A stretch of DNA of 64,000 nt. Source: Halichondria panicea. Taxonomy: Eukaryota; Porifera; Demospongiae; Suberitida; Halichondriidae. Below, one piece after another: positions 10,507-23,880 of the stretch. The translations under genes and the position numbers were made by a program. The notes below the pieces were generated by a model. It was given only the letters and a program-made list of their open reading frames with translations, ran no database searches and was not told the DNA's origin. Each line of letters starts with the position of its first letter. Position 1 is the stretch's first letter. Location: contig NC_087382.1 of assembly GCF_963675165.1 (NCBI RefSeq), positions 6,806,315-6,870,314 of the forward strand, in the 5' to 3' direction.

Positions 10507-12961
10507 TCTGGATAGAGAGAAGCATTTTCGCTCAGTAAAACCACTTCTGCATTTGACAGAGTACTGCCAATCTTGCAGATACTTGAGAAAAGTATCTTTC
10601 AACCACTGTAAAGTAAGAATTTAAATAGAGCACACTATGCATCCTCCTATAAACTCACGGACAGTCTATTGTCGGAGGGGTCTCGGTATGGTCTTAAATC
10701 TGGTTTTCTTTTCTTTTTACAACACTCTCCTTGAAACTTCGCACATTGAAACAGTCAAAAAGACGATCAAATAAACGGACGAAGTTTGTTGTTTCTCCCA
10801 TCTCGCTATCACCATAATAGTTGAAGGCATTGGCAACTGATGCGCTTAGAACCTACAAGGAATACAACTTGTGAAATTTCAATAGTTGTATGTATTGAAA
10901 TGGTACTAATGAGTGACAGCTTGAATTCTTCTTACCTGAGCTGCCAGGTTCACTTTCATCCTTGAATATGAAGTAAAGGTGGAGTCCCGACTGAGTCTTA
11001 GTACGCTCATACAAGTGTTTGAGGTGGCCCCAGCTGATGTGCTTGCCATTAATCTGAAATAATTAAGGACATGCATGTGTTTTCGCCTAAAATAACGTTT
11101 TAATAACTTACCCAAAGGGCTCTAGAATTCTTGTTCGCAAAAGAATTGGACCAAAAGAATTGGACCAACAATTCCTTGTGGTTTTTATCAGATGGGGTAC
11201 ATCACTTATAAAATATATCTCTCGCTCAGGTTGAAAAGGATTCGTAGTCTTGTTCACAACACCATTCCCTCTATCGTGCATCTTATAAAATTTTCTGTTA
11301 GGAGAGGCACCATCAGAGCAGAAAGCTATAACATTTAATCCACAGCACTCCAAATGTCTATAAACCAATGGAAACAGTGCATCTGCGGTGATTCCTCTTG
11401 TAGCAAAGTGGGCATAGGGAAACTCGAGGTTTGAGAACATTCCTCACACGTGTGCTACTATTTGAGTTTAAATCTTCACTAGCTTTGTCCAGTTGAGCAT
11501 TCACATCACCAATATTCAAAAACCCCATCAACTCGCAGCTATGCTTATTAAAAACTAAATCTTGACATATCTTCATTTCATCCCATACAAGAACTACAAA
11601 TTTGTCTTTTTCCTCAGACACACGTGCTTCTTTTATTAACTGAGCATCAACTTCAGGCACAAATCCTATCCCAGGACGTATCCAATTGGTATAATCTCGC
11701 AATGTCCTTTCTGAGGGCAAAGATATCAGACCAGAGCCACGTAGGGCATGGTAACAAGCAGATGAAATGATGTAAACACCATTTTATAATCGCAGGGTGC
11801 CATCGAACTTGCCTTGAATCCGTTACTCTAACTGACTTTAATTGTTGGTCCCAAAAGACTCGTTTAAAAGAGCCTTCTGGGCATTCTTGATGGACACTTT
11901 TTGTCATTCCGTCCATTAACTGAACAATATCCGAGCTCAAACTTGAATCTAGTACAACGTGGTTCTTTTTAGTCATTTGTACAATTTTTTCTCTGAGGCA
12001 CTCAACTCCTTTTGACTGTGCATGGTACCGACCTCTCAAATCTTGCAAACTTTTCAGGTGTACTCAAGTAGCGAATATTTACTCTACTTTTTGACAACTT
12101 GCGGATCGGAGACTTTAATTTTCGTTTGGACCAGCGATGAAATATTCCTCTTAAGGAATCCTTTGACACCTCGAGTTTCGTACAGTTTTTGGGTACGTAG
12201 TACCATCGAGAATAACTGGCTCAAAACTATCCACAACATCAATACCACTTTTTGAAAACAGCTTTCCTTTTTTGGATTCAACCATGTCAACAAATTTGTA
12301 GTCTGGATTACCGGGGCATACGGAGCACTTGTATACAAGTTCTTCAATATGTTTGGAATTGCTTTTAGGACGTCACATTCATCAGTGTAGTGTTCACCTT
12401 GTTAACAACTAAACACAATGTTATAGCCAACGATTCTTTGGAATGCATATTGCTCACATTGCAGAGATTTTGATCCTGCCTAATCCACTTGCTACTTGGT
12501 AGCTTAAGGTTCAATAATGGTGGCGGTGTGTGAATTTCTTGCTGTATGTCTTTCGGAGCAGAACCCACTACGTTGTGTGCTGTGATAACATCACTATCGT
12601 AACTTGAATGGCTGTCAAAACATTCAGTGGTGTCACTAGGCTAGTGTGTGAATTTGTTGTTGTATATTAGAACCATCAACGTTATTGTAATTTGATTGAC
12701 TGTTTTTTGACTGTCAAAACAATCAGTGGTGGTGTCATTAGTACTCAATGCACTACTGAAACTGGTGGAGCCGGAAACAGTATTTTCCACATCTTCTGAA
12801 GACACATAAGTATTCGTAACACATAAGTATTCGTACCAGTAATATCGGGTTTTTTCTTAGATTGTTTCGTAGGCCTACCGACTGACTTTTTTTGACTTTT
12901 TTGGGCATATTCGCTCGAAATTTTTAGCCAACTTATTGAATCTAAGTTTGCGTCGACCCAT
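10507..12961 (-). pseudogene. P-element/THAP-type transposase, near complete
   Basis: The product would be a cut-and-paste transposase with the P-element RNase H-like fold. The minus-strand gene starts at a clear ATG (12959-12961, MGRRKLRFNKLAKNFERI). Later segments are PEGSFKRVFWDQQLKS plus RWHPAIIKW (about 11800-11890), VLVWDEMKICQDLVFNKHS (about 11550-11620, first catalytic Asp), FPYAHFATRGITADALFP, then NVIAFCSDGASPNRKFYKMH (about 11280-11345, second Asp) and ISDVPHLIKTTRNCW. C-terminal exons follow: SRDSTFTSYSRMKVNLAAQ (about 10930-11000), VLSASVANAFNYYGDSEMGE (about 10800-10855) and FLKYLQDWQYSVKCRSGF up to a stop near 10507. Frames break several times; one break is at a 14-bp duplication (11138-11165). 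No bounding TIR was found. Confidence 0.8.
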
Positions 12962-13565
12962 TACTGTTTGGAAAAAAAACACTTCTAATAGCACTTCATA
13001 GCACCAATGACTAAATTTATGACTATGATACAGGGCTAGAGAAAATCCCACACATTAATGTTGTCTAGCACAGTCTAAATAGTCTGTCCTGAAGAAAGTA
13101 TGTTCATAAATGAAGTTAACATCACTAAGCTCTGGTTAGGTCCACACCGCCTAGGAAAATCCCACAAAGTCTGGAAATGAGCTAGTTTACTAGGATAAAC
13201 CAGATGTATTTTTGCTCTCTGCTGCCTGACACGTGGTACAGTTAATGCTCTATATCTAGAAGTACTCTAGAAGTACTTGCAGTGCAACTGCGCAAGTGCA
13301 GAAGGTTTCTCAGAGTAGCAGTGTCCTTGGGAACCACACCAGTTGCTTTTCTGGGCGCCAAACTCCCAATTCTATTGCGTGGGTACACCCGTGACACGCA
13401 TGGGCCGTTCCAATCCCTCTCCTATGGTGTAATAGATCTATAATTCTGTGCTGTTTTATATATACTCACCATCTTATTTTCTTTATTACACGCAGCCATG
13501 TGGCATTAATTTTGACCTTTTAACCTAATTAACTTTTAACCTAATTAATGGCTTTACACATGCAT

Positions 13566-14160
13566 GGTTATAGGTTACATAACAAACTTTCCAGCTGTGT
13601 ACAACCAGCATGTGTGTACAACACAGTGTACAACAGTAATGGGAATAACATGGGTAAATAATAAATTATTATGTATGCACATTACACTATGCACATTACA
13701 CTGGCACAGTTGTGCGTAAGTGACATTTATACACATTGACTTTATACTGTATAATGTGTATAACACTGTGTATAACATGTGTATAACGTGGTATAATTAT
13801 GCATGTTATGCACATTATACTGGTATTTTGGGTCGGTATTTTGGGTCCCAGTTGTGCGTAACTTCGGTAAGTGTTACTGTATAATGTCTAACATGAACAT
13901 GTAAATAATTATGCACATTATACTGGTATTTTGGGTCCCATTTGTGCGTAACTTCGGTAAGTGTGACATTGACTTTATACTGACTTTATACTGTATAATG
14001 TCTAACATGTATATAACACTGTGTATAACATGTGTATAACGTGGTATAATTATGCATTGAGTGTACAGTTGTGAGGAAGTGTGATATTATATACGTTGAT
14101 CGTATACTGTATAATGTCTAACATGTAACACTGTATAACGTGGTATAATTATGCATATGC
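13566..14160. repeat. Satellite of gtataac/ataatgt units
   Basis: Higher-order repeat of segments such as ctgtataatgtctaacatgt, ggtataattatgca and tattttgggtcccattgtgcg, recurring four or five times at irregular spacing. No coding content is apparent. Confidence 0.8.
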
Positions 14161-14646
14161 AAAAAGAAGTCTACTGAATGTTTAGAGTCGCCTGCATCAT
14201 ATTATAGACAGGCCGTAAGATTAAAATATTAAAAATTCAATCGGTTGTAGTTGCTTACAGTACTGTGTTCCATGCCTACATTGTATGTAGAATCGCTAGA
14301 AGCTGTATGGTTAGTACTGACTGTACATGATAGATAGTAGTTGTATCTAGAATTTTTAGTGCTGAAAAGCATTGATTAGCCTTCTTTGTGTAGGTGTGGC
14401 TGGATCCAATAATCAGAGATGGGGCCACGTATGTACAGTGAACGTGAACAGAGGAACAGTGGCAGTAGCAGCGAGGTGAGACAGGGTACTACTATAACCT
14501 AGAGTGTTTTTTGAAATAATTCTTTGAGTAACAATAGTCTGTGTCTGTGGCTACTGCTGTCCGTGAGTACTTGCTGTCACTGCCCAGTGCCCCTTCGCCT
14601 CTGTCAAGGGTGGAATACATGGTTAGACACATCCTCGCGTAAATTC

Positions 14647-14835
14647 ACACACACACACACACACACACGCAAGCATAATCATACACACATACACGCACAG
14701 ACACACACACCACCACACACACCACCACACGCACTCTCACTCACACTCACACACACACTCTCTCACTCACACACATACACGCACAGACACACACACCACC
14801 ACACGCACTCTCACTCACACACACACTCTCTCACT

Positions 14836-14869
<34 letters not shown>

Positions 14870-14913
14870 CACGCACACGCAAGCATACACACACACACAT
14901 ATGCACACGCAAG

Positions 14914-14962
<49 letters not shown>

Positions 14963-15022
14963 GCACACACACACATATACGCATATACGCACGCACACAC
15001 GTACTCTCACAAATACACGCAC
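14647..15022. repeat. (CA)n-rich compound microsatellite
   Basis: About 375 bp of CA repeats interspersed with CTCT, CACCAC and ACGCA variants, including two near-identical blocks (ttcacacacatacacgcacagacac type) at about 14680-14830. A Thr/His-rich open frame across it is a compositional artefact. Confidence 0.95.
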
Positions 15023-15835
15023 ATTACTTTGTACAGGAAGGTTGACGTTCGTGGTAGGACTGTCACAACAGTGGTCAGCAGTATTCCTCAGTGTTCCTCA
15101 GTGTCATGTCCTGTCCAGATCTACATTTTTGCTAATAAAATAATTATTGTTGTACTTGTGGTCTTGTTTTTAGTCCATGCATTGAGTGAAGCTATTTTAT
15201 TTGTTGGTTGGAGTAATGTAACTGTCCAGCTCCTCTCTAAACTGTTATTGATCAGAAAATTCATCATCACTGCCCTCCACCTCCATGACTGGCACACGTC
15301 TCTGTCTATTTCGCTGTACTCATTCGCTGTACTCAGCTGTTAGATCTTCTATGTCAATCTCTGCAGGTCCCCATTGTCCAGAATTTCTTACAGCACCTGT
15401 CTAGTGTGGCCTCTTGGCCATGATTGTAGCTCTATATAATTTTTTGAAAGTGTTGCCAATAATTAATATTTAATTTGTAAAGTAGCTGCATATTCAAGCG
15501 GGTATTAAAAATATTTTCTACATAGTATGAGTTTTTGACTGCATATTATACTTACCTGAACAGTAACTCACTGGACGTATCGTAGCATTAAACTAGCTGC
15601 AGCCTCACCCTGGTTTCTTTACCGCAGAGAGAAGCCGGATCGCTGCATATGACGCCAATTGGCCGTGTCAGCCACTTACCAGAGTGACGCCAATAGGCGT
15701 CCTTGGCGCATAATCGTCTCCAGCGTAACATAATTATGTTAATATTATAGCTTTCTCTTTATTGTTAACACTGCTGTGTGTATAACTTGCACAGCAATAT
15801 TTAAATTTCCTGTAACAGTCCAGATGTTGTCTGTA
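15023..15835. other. No gene recognised
   Basis: Unique-looking AT-rich DNA. Short frames (for example 15029-15343) show no family signature. Confidence 0.4.
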
Positions 15836-15935
15836 GGATTTGTTAACTGTCCTTGTGCCACTACATTTCCTGTGGCACATTCATTTCCTGTGGCACATTT
15901 CCTGCGGCACATTTCCTGCCTTCACATTTACTACT
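15836..15935. repeat. Short repeat of cctgtggcacatt
   Basis: Four or five units of ttcctgtggcacat, with one c variant. Confidence 0.75.
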
Positions 15936-16039
15936 ACAGGATAGTGCAATGTTTCCTGTAGAACTTCCTTCTTTATACCTTTCTTATAAACTGTCATTCA
16001 TAAATCCTTAGCATATAGGCCACTTCATGCTCACTGCAG

Positions 16040-16425
16040 TGTGTACTTCATCACCCACCAGTTGGTATTTACTGTAGCAAGAGTCCACCACATATAAACT
16101 CTACAATAGTCCATACTCACTGTAACAATACTGACCACCCACTAGTCCATGGTCAATGCAACAATACTTGACATCTGATGTACACACCTGACCACCGTCC
16201 ATGCACACTGCAACAATACTTCACATCCACTAGTCCATGCTAACTCCACCCACTATATAGTTCATGATTGCTCACTTGTACTGCCTCACTTGTACTGCAA
16301 TAAACCTCGACCACCCACCAGTCCATGCGTACTGTAACAATACCTAACCACCTAACTACCCACCAGTCCATGTTGCACCCACCAGTCCATGCATACTGTA
16401 ACACCCACCACTGGCTCAGAAGAAG
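16040..16425. repeat. Minisatellite (caccagtccatgcatactgtaacaata)
   Basis: At least eight imperfect units of about 30-45 bp carrying ccaccagtccatg and actg(t/c)aacaatac. Irregular spacing and unit divergence distinguish it from a CRISPR array. Confidence 0.8.
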
Positions 16426-16429
16426 TATA

Positions 16430-17765
16430 CGACGGAACGAACGCAAATAATTATATGATCAGGGTGCTATCAACAATGATATTGACAATGAGCAAAGGCA
16501 TTGACTCTAAAGTACCCTTTTCTTGGAGATTATGTAAGTATACTCTGGTATAGTGTGTGTGTGTAGACTATCCTAGTATTGTTTCCCGGTATCCCGGTCC
16601 CACTCTTTAATCTGGTTCTGGTTTTGTAGCTATGAATCGACATGGGTTTCATTTGGTACTAGATAGATAGTTTCGAACGTAGGCATCAGATGTGAGTTTG
16701 CATGTACTTTCTTGATAACGCTTGGATTGGTCTTGTGACAGATACAGGGGTTACTCCTACATAACTATATCTAATTTTTTTACTGATTCATTAAACGTAA
16801 TTATTCCTTTGTATCTAGAGAGGTTGGCAGGGTTTCTTTATACTCGATGCCACTTTATACTCGATGCCAAAACACCAAACCATCCAGCTTTACCATCCAT
16901 CTGACTTTACCATCCATCTGACTCAACATGAACAGTATGAAGTGGCACAGAATATTTAATTGTGAAAGCACCTTGTATCCCTTGGGAAAAACCATTCTTG
17001 GCCAACCATTCAGAGACTTAATCAACAGACATGCTGTCTAGCTCTATGCTCTATGTTTCAGCTCAAAATCAATCGAACACGTGGCTGCATCTTTTGGCAT
17101 GCGCTCTAAAATGGGCGTGCCATAGACATTAATTGAACCGTAAAGGGGGAGTGGTTTCCAGTCTTGTTCAAATCAAATCATTCAAATCTCGCTATAGCGG
17201 TGTGCTTTCCGTTGCTCAGTTTGGAGAAACCACATACGCCACCACATACGCCACACTTCATACTTTCGAAGCGCACTCCTTTAGATGTGAATTCACCAAG
17301 AGTACCAGCAACTACCAGCAACTACTCCACTTTAATGTCCCATCTTTCACGACAGCATAGATGTTGAAAGTCAGATGTTGAAAGTCCTAGTGTACATACG
17401 TGCAGTATAGCACAACAAACTAAACAGTGGACTACATGTTGTATAATTATAACAACTGTTTGTCAGTCAACTTTATAATACTTCAACTGATCTCCTCTGC
17501 ATGTGATACTTTTTTTATGTGTGTTTTTTGTGTGTTTGGGTGGGGAAGCGTTGAAATAGTTCTTGCACAAGCCAGCTTCTTGTCGAATAAAAAAGTCAAA
17601 GTAGCAGATTTTCCATACCCACAGGAAAAGCATCCGTAGAGTGTCAAGCTGTTTATCCCTCAGAACTAACAAGAACTCAGTGTCAGCTATATGTAACACA
17701 GACCACTAAAATTAGAATACAAAATACAAAATAGTATACTACGTGTTTATTTTACTGACAGTATC
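16430..17765. other. No gene recognised
   Basis: No recognisable gene. Micro-duplications such as ccacatacgccaccacatacgcca (about 17225-17255) and accagcaactaccagcaact (about 17305-17325) are present. Confidence 0.4.
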
Positions 17766-17769
17766 CACC

Positions 17770-18400
17770 TTGGGCTTGAATCGAGGCTAAAGCTTGGTAT
17801 GCACAGGTACCAGCACATGTTGTGCTGCCTCGAGGTACGCTTAATCTTGCGTCAGAGGGGAGTGACTGGAAGAAGCGGACTAAGTTCTCTAGAGTAGTTA
17901 GCATCTGTAGTTAGTTACATCGCAGTGGACATCATGATCACCATTGAACTTTGTAAGACACATCAAGCAGTGGACAAACGTTGTAAGAAAGCAAAACATT
18001 TCCCAGGGATACGACCTCATAGACTGACTCATACAATATTGTGAATGTTAGTTAGGGGTGGTCATCAAGATACCCCCGGGGTCTGGGCTACCTGTAGGAA
18101 TAATTTACGAGTGAATGGATGGCCGTCATAATTTAAGACGGTGGTAATTTTCTATGCCTCCACGCTGTAAGCATGCGCATTGATCTGCTGCCTCGATTGA
18201 TCTGCTGCCTCGAGGCCTCGAGGTACGCTTCGTACAGAAATATCGAAAGAAAAGTGACCGTTTGAAAAATACTGCTAGCTACCTCAAGTTAGAAAATAAA
18301 TAGTACTTGAGGAAGAAGCTCTTGAGATGGTCTCAGTATATCTTTATTTAGGCTACAGCAGTGGTTAGGCTACAGCAGTGGACATCATGAGCCACTGCGT
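17770..18400 (+). mobile_element. Diverged, rearranged piggyBac-like MITE relic
   Basis: Blocks match the 9282-10171 element: gaaagaaaagtgaccgtttga, ctcgaggtacgctt, gcagtggacatcatgagcca and a near match to the cccaggatatgggctacctg block. Their order suggests two overlapping partial copies (about 17770-18110 and 18115-18400). Termini are not preserved. Confidence 0.6.
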
Positions 18401-19756
18401 GACTCAAAGACGACACTCTTATACTGCCTATTATATTGAACCCAACTCTGGCCCCGCTACAATATCCACCTCCCTATCCTCCATTCTTTCCATACGGCAC
18501 TCTCCTACCCCCGGCGCACCATAATTATATCGACCCCCGCACCATCTCTCGTACTGAACTTAAAACACGACTACAGCAGAAGGGAGATCGTTAATGAAAA
18601 CCATTTAATAATCGTACCCACCTCTGTTGCAATCATACAGCAAACTATTGAGCGAAAGCAAAAACGTTTACTATAGTACCGTGTGTTCTATAGGATGGTC
18701 GTCGAGAGGTCCGAGAAACTTGATACTTTTCTGTAATCTATTCTGTAATCTAATCGGCAAATGCAATACTCAGGCAAATGCAATACTCAATATCCAGCAA
18801 CATTTGCTTTAGTTCTTAGCTTCATTGATCAAGGCGCAACCAGGAGATAAATATGACATTGCTTTCGGTAATCAATCTGAGATAAGGGGATGCTGTTGCT
18901 ATAAATTAGAAAAAAGCTTAGAAAACAAGCAGAAGTCAGCAAAGACGTTTAGACCAAGAAGAGAAGTTCTCAGTGGTGGGAGCGGGTCGTAAACATTTAC
19001 CCTGGATTCAAAATTAAAATTTCAGAATTATTACTCAGCTGGATCTGCTCAGCTACGATTTGTGGCACAGTTAGCATAGGATCGCCACAGCATACAGTAA
19101 GATATAGTGACCAAATTAAATAATTATTATGTCGAGTGTACCAATTGCACTAGGCTTCTAAAGGTTTAATGATGCCACCCAGTTTCACAGCTTGCCTGGT
19201 CAAGGATGCGTGCTACCGCAGTGAACCGCCAACGTCAACTGCGGTACAATATTTCAGTTAAACAATCTCTCTGAAAATATTAATGCGTCATGCATGCGTC
19301 AGAACAACCCTGATTAATAAATAGCACGGTTTTCGCGATGTTTGTGTTTAGGACCCTGAGAAAATTGGGCCTATAATTAATTTTGACCGGAATGTAGCTG
19401 CCTAAATGTAGGGTAACATAAAAGACCATGCGAAGTCAGACCAACATGAGAGAACAGCTACGCCACAACTTTGAGTATACAGGGTTTTTTAGGTATCCTT
19501 GCAACATGTCAAGGAAGTTAGTTTGTCTGCATAATTATAATTACATTATACACAGTGCTGTTTTATTATTCAATAATCACAGCTAGTCTAGATAGGGAAT
19601 ACTTATGTCTTGTGAACCTATTCAAATGATCTGAGGTGGAGAATGGTGCACAAGTCTCATCGTCAAGTAGCTGAAAGTTTGTGTGTTTGTCTTTCAGCTG
19701 TTAGTTTCTCTTTTCAATAATACTGGAAATAATACTGGAAGTGTGGAAGTGTGGAC
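18401..19756. other. No gene recognised
   Basis: Nothing codes convincingly here. Doublets such as ttctgtaatcta and gcaaatgcaatactca (about 18725-18790) are present. Confidence 0.4.
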
Positions 19757-19759
19757 AAG

Positions 19760-20642
19760 CAGTCTGCCCTAAGACCCCAAATGTTGTAAGACAGGAAGTG
19801 CTACAAGTTGCCTCATGAATATATTAATGAGAACAGTTTTTCTTTGTTTCTGATAAAAGTAAAGGTTTTTAGAGCTATCTAAGTTGAAATATGTAATAAG
19901 AAGACAGTTTAACATACGATAAACACTTTAAAATATGAATTTGGGTCAAACTGGCATTAAGTTGTGAAAAAGTTCGAGAGTTTGAGCAAGCTGTTCACCA
20001 TCAACGTAGCAAGCTAAAAATTGGTTGATCAAACAAAAGGATCTAAATTACAACATATTCAAGGTAAATGCCATACAAATACAAATGAATGGTGTTTGCA
20101 AAGCAGTTACACAAACTTGAAATAAATGCACAACTTGGCATGGCAATAGCATAGAACACTTCATGAATGACTTCAAGCCTTCTAGCTTGCTGCTAAGCAT
20201 GCACATGCATCAGATGCACTAGTTGATACTTTAGGCAGTCTCTGGTTCCATTCACATTCACATCTGGAGATATGCAGCCATGAGTTCCACCAACCACAGA
20301 GATTATTCAGAATGAGCTAACTTTGAGAGTTTGCGCAAGCTGTTCACACTATCTCAATGCAGTCCAAACTTGCTGAGTCAATACATTCCATATTGAACTA
20401 ATATTTATCTCCTAGTAACAGGTTCTAGTTCAGTAAATGGTCTGTGTTATGAGCTTTGGAAATTCAGAAAAAAATCACCCTTCACTACAATCTGACAGAG
20501 TTGTAGGGTGTCATCATTATGAATCTCATTAAAACAATGTTTTTGTGATGTCATCTTTATGAATACCATTAAAATACTTGTGGTATGTATTTCCTGTCTT
20601 GTCTTGCAAATACTGAAAACTCGGGGGTCTTAGGGCAGACTG
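19760..20642. mobile_element. MITE family B, complete copy
   Basis: The left end CAGTCTGCCCTAAGACCCC is matched by the inverse GGGGTCTTAGGGCAGACTG at the right. The trinucleotide aag abuts both ends (19757-19759 and 20643-20645), a possible 3-bp target duplication. Subterminal aagacaggaa and ttcctgtctt extend the inverted symmetry. No coding capacity. Its right edge abuts a MITE A copy. Confidence 0.75.
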
Positions 20643-20645
20643 AAG

Positions 20646-21115
20646 CTCTGTGCCTGGGTCAGGAAGATTAATTTTATTCATTGCCTACATTTTATGTAGA
20701 TGATGTGTTAATGAGATTCATAATGTTTATTAATGTTATTCATTGCACATGACGTTGTATTTGCTTAGCTAGCTGCTAGAACTATTATAGATTATCTTTG
20801 GCAACAAATACGGCGGACTTAAACAAGGTAAGAGTAGCTGTTTAGGCCCTCAAAAGATAGAGTATGTTGTTATGATTATGTTTCCTTGATGGGAAGTAAA
20901 AATGTCCAAAACTTTCTTAGCTATGCTAGCTTCTTTAGCTCTGACAGCCACTCTAGAGGTAGGCTATTTTGTGTATCTCAAGAATACAATAACTCTTACT
21001 CTTCTTCCCATCAAGGATACTAGTATCTAGCTATGAGATGTTCATCTAGCCTTGTTTTTGAAGCTTGTTTTTGAAGCTTGATCTTGGCATCTTCAATGCC
21101 GTATTTGCCAGTGCT
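20646..21115 (-). mobile_element. MITE family A, truncated inverted copy
   Basis: This is the reverse complement of about 7340-7822, including a partial right terminus (ctctgtgcctgggtcagg) and long near-identical blocks such as ttttgagggcctaaacagct read in reverse. The other terminus is missing. Doublets (gtttttgaagctt twice, 21055-21080) occur near the break. Confidence 0.85.
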
Positions 21116-23205
21116 AGAAGTTTCCAAGTGCATACAAAATAGTTCGCTAGAAGTTTTCAAGTCCATATTTGGCATGCAACAGGACATATGCAACAGGACA
21201 TATGCAAGGATGGAAACTGAACATTTACAAGTATGGATATTGCTTGAGAAATTTTGGTTCATTTATTAGTAGTTTCTAGTCTGGGAGATGTACAGTGTAC
21301 AATCTTGCATTCCACTTGTCCACTTTAGTATACAAGCTAGTTTCCAAGCTGGAAACTGATCAATTTCCTCCTGTGTCAATTGCTTTTCAACTGCATGTTT
21401 TGTGGTCTATGGTTTGACAGCCACAGCCACACCCAGACTCCGCATGTATGGGAGTGGTCCCGCCTTTCAATGAGCAAGTCAGGAAATTAAAACTTGTGGA
21501 CTGGTAATGACGGGTCTGGTGCTCATAATAAAACTCAAATGTGCATTCCGTTTGAGTCAATTTTATGCCGAGGTTCCATCCAACCCAGTTAGCACACACG
21601 TACTTGATACGGGCCTGGCTTGCCAGCCGGGTGAGTTCTTTTCCTCGACAGTACCTTGGATCTAACGATCATCCCAGCGTCTATGTCGCGTATGTATTTG
21701 ACTCAGCTGTAAAACCCCAAGAATCTATTGTTAAAATGCACAAAATAATTGATAGTGAGAATAAATCCTAAATAGTATCTGCATTCTGTCCCAATTCATA
21801 GGACAACAAATTCAAAAAAACTGCTAAGAAAACTGGAAAACACCATACAACAACAGGAATCACAGTTTATTCAAGGAGGCCATATTCAAGGAGGCCTTAA
21901 TTATCATTATTATTCCCACTCATTCCCACTCATGTTTCGTCACTCAGGTATCGTCCCATCGACCATCAGACGACATGGCCTCGGCACGCAACTTCTGAGT
22001 GTGTAGCAGCTGGAGACATATCCACCTCCTTCATGGGTCCATTCCTCTTATACGTTTGTACACGAGTCACTCTAATACCCGCCTGAGTGAAAACAATAAA
22101 ATTATATCAGAGGCACGAGGCACAATATTACACAATATTTATGCTGACACTTTTATACGGAAGTTTGAACACATTTTTAAAAGTAGAGGGGTGTGTTGTC
22201 GGCTAATGAGCGTGCCCCCCCCCCCCCCTTGGCCTAGACCTGGCTGTTCCGGAGTGTCAAAAATAAAAATCGATCTACTTGGCAAAATCGATTGCGATCT
22301 GCAAAATTCAGATCAAAACGTCAAAACTGCATGCTCAGCAAATCAATCTGCAAATCGAAACTGCAAATCGAAACGGCTAATTAATTCTGACAAAAAACCC
22401 TTTAAACATTCAGTTTTAAACATTCAGTGTATTAACTTGACCAAGAAATTGAATAAATATTTTTTCCAAGTGAGTGTCATTGAGTGTCATTGATAAACGA
22501 CTGATCATCACCCCAGGCTATTCCATACTCGTCCTATACACACAACACGATATTTTGTACCGTAATTATAGCATTCCATGCATCCAAAGCACGAGCTGAG
22601 CTTAGTGGGCAGAAAGTGAACGGTAAAATGTAAACACCATAGGTGCATTGATCATCGCAAGATCATCGTAATCAAGATGATAAAACAAATGATACCAGTG
22701 AACACATCCAAAACCTTGGATACTGCCTCTTCCTGTTCCGCATAATTATGATCCACATTTGATCCACATTTTCTCCACCCCTATCACACCGGACCCAAGT
22801 TCTTGCATGCATGGCCTGCATATATATATATATACACGAAGCACGTCATGTATTATATTATATCATATTACATTATGTCATGCATGTCGAATGATAATAC
22901 ACAGCAAAAACTGATATTTAAAAATGACGTCAACTGTTACCAAATATGACAATTTAACCAAAAAATCCAACTGTATGTTAATGACAATGTGTATGTTCAA
23001 TGTACATTTCGCTACCGGGGTCAAAGTCTGTATTACTTGCAACATACTATGATCCAAAATGAAGTTCAATTATGCCCATAAATGGTGATGACCACTTTTA
23101 GTAAGAAAACTGCAAAAAGCGGTCCCGTGGATACATCAGAGAAAAAAAGTCTATATAGCTAGCTAGCTAGAGACAGTACTCTATTTTCTTCTGATAGAAT
23201 CAGTA
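21116..23205. other. Mostly unassigned; poly-C and TA tracts
   Basis: Contains a run of C (about 22216-22228), a short TA tract (about 22820-22835) and a MITE A-like fragment (about 22990-23115). A 164-codon frame at 21999-22493 is low in complexity and unlike any family I know. No gene is called. Confidence 0.5.
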
Positions 23206-23209
23206 TAGT

Positions 23210-23500
23210 AGTGTTAAATGGGCGTGGCCTGTCCATATAGGCTCCTTTCAGACGATCGTCATCCACACTCTGTGAGTCTTTTGTTAACATAGCAGGCTAA
23301 GGGTAGCTATCAGAGAATGCGGGCTAGAAACCTTCAATCGAACTTTCTATCTACGTACTTCCTTCATCCTTTCGTTGTGACGTCATAGTTTTACTGAGCA
23401 TAAACGATGTTATCCAAAGCCCCCAGGGATATTAGTGCATGCGCAAGCAGTCGATACCAGGCCCACTTCCATTGAGGCACAAACGGGTGTGGGCTACACT
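23210..23500 (+). mobile_element. Dispersed repeat C, copy 1
   Basis: About 290 bp (gggcgtggcctgtccatata ... gcatgcgcaagcagtcgata) recurs inverted at 37095-37440 with scattered substitutions. No TIR was established and it is non-coding. Confidence 0.75.
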
Positions 23501-23880
23501 GTTTTCGAAGAGTGAATGTTATTGCAAAAAAATCGACCCCCAACATCACAGATACATACCAAGCATACATACCAAGCACATTTTGAGCTTGACTAAACTT
23601 AACATGTCTAAGCTTACTACATAATTATTATTTGCTAGATCTTTTTGTTTATTACTATTATATACTACTATCAAGAGTTCATAAGAAGAGAAGAGTATCG
23701 AACTGCCTATACTGCTACGTAAAAACTGTGCACAAAGTAACGTGACATCCTGTTAGATGCACGTGAGATAATCGCAATTGATGACGTTGCACACGAGCTT
23801 GCGCCTCATTACGCAATGCAATCATGAGTGCTAGTAGGGCCGCCCATCTAGAGTGCTAGTACGAGTATCGAGTACGAGTA

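Noticed and set aside
14524-15045. 173-codon open frame rich in Thr and His
   Set aside because: It exists only because a CA repeat has no stop in this frame; composition is repeat-driven and minus frames are equally open.
16040-16425. CRISPR-like spaced repeats
   Set aside because: Unit sequences and spacing are irregular, the genome is eukaryotic, and no cas-like gene is present.
21999-22493. 164-codon plus-strand ORF
   Set aside because: Crosses a poly-C run and AT-rich low-complexity DNA; Lys/Asn/Ser-rich translation without recognisable motifs.
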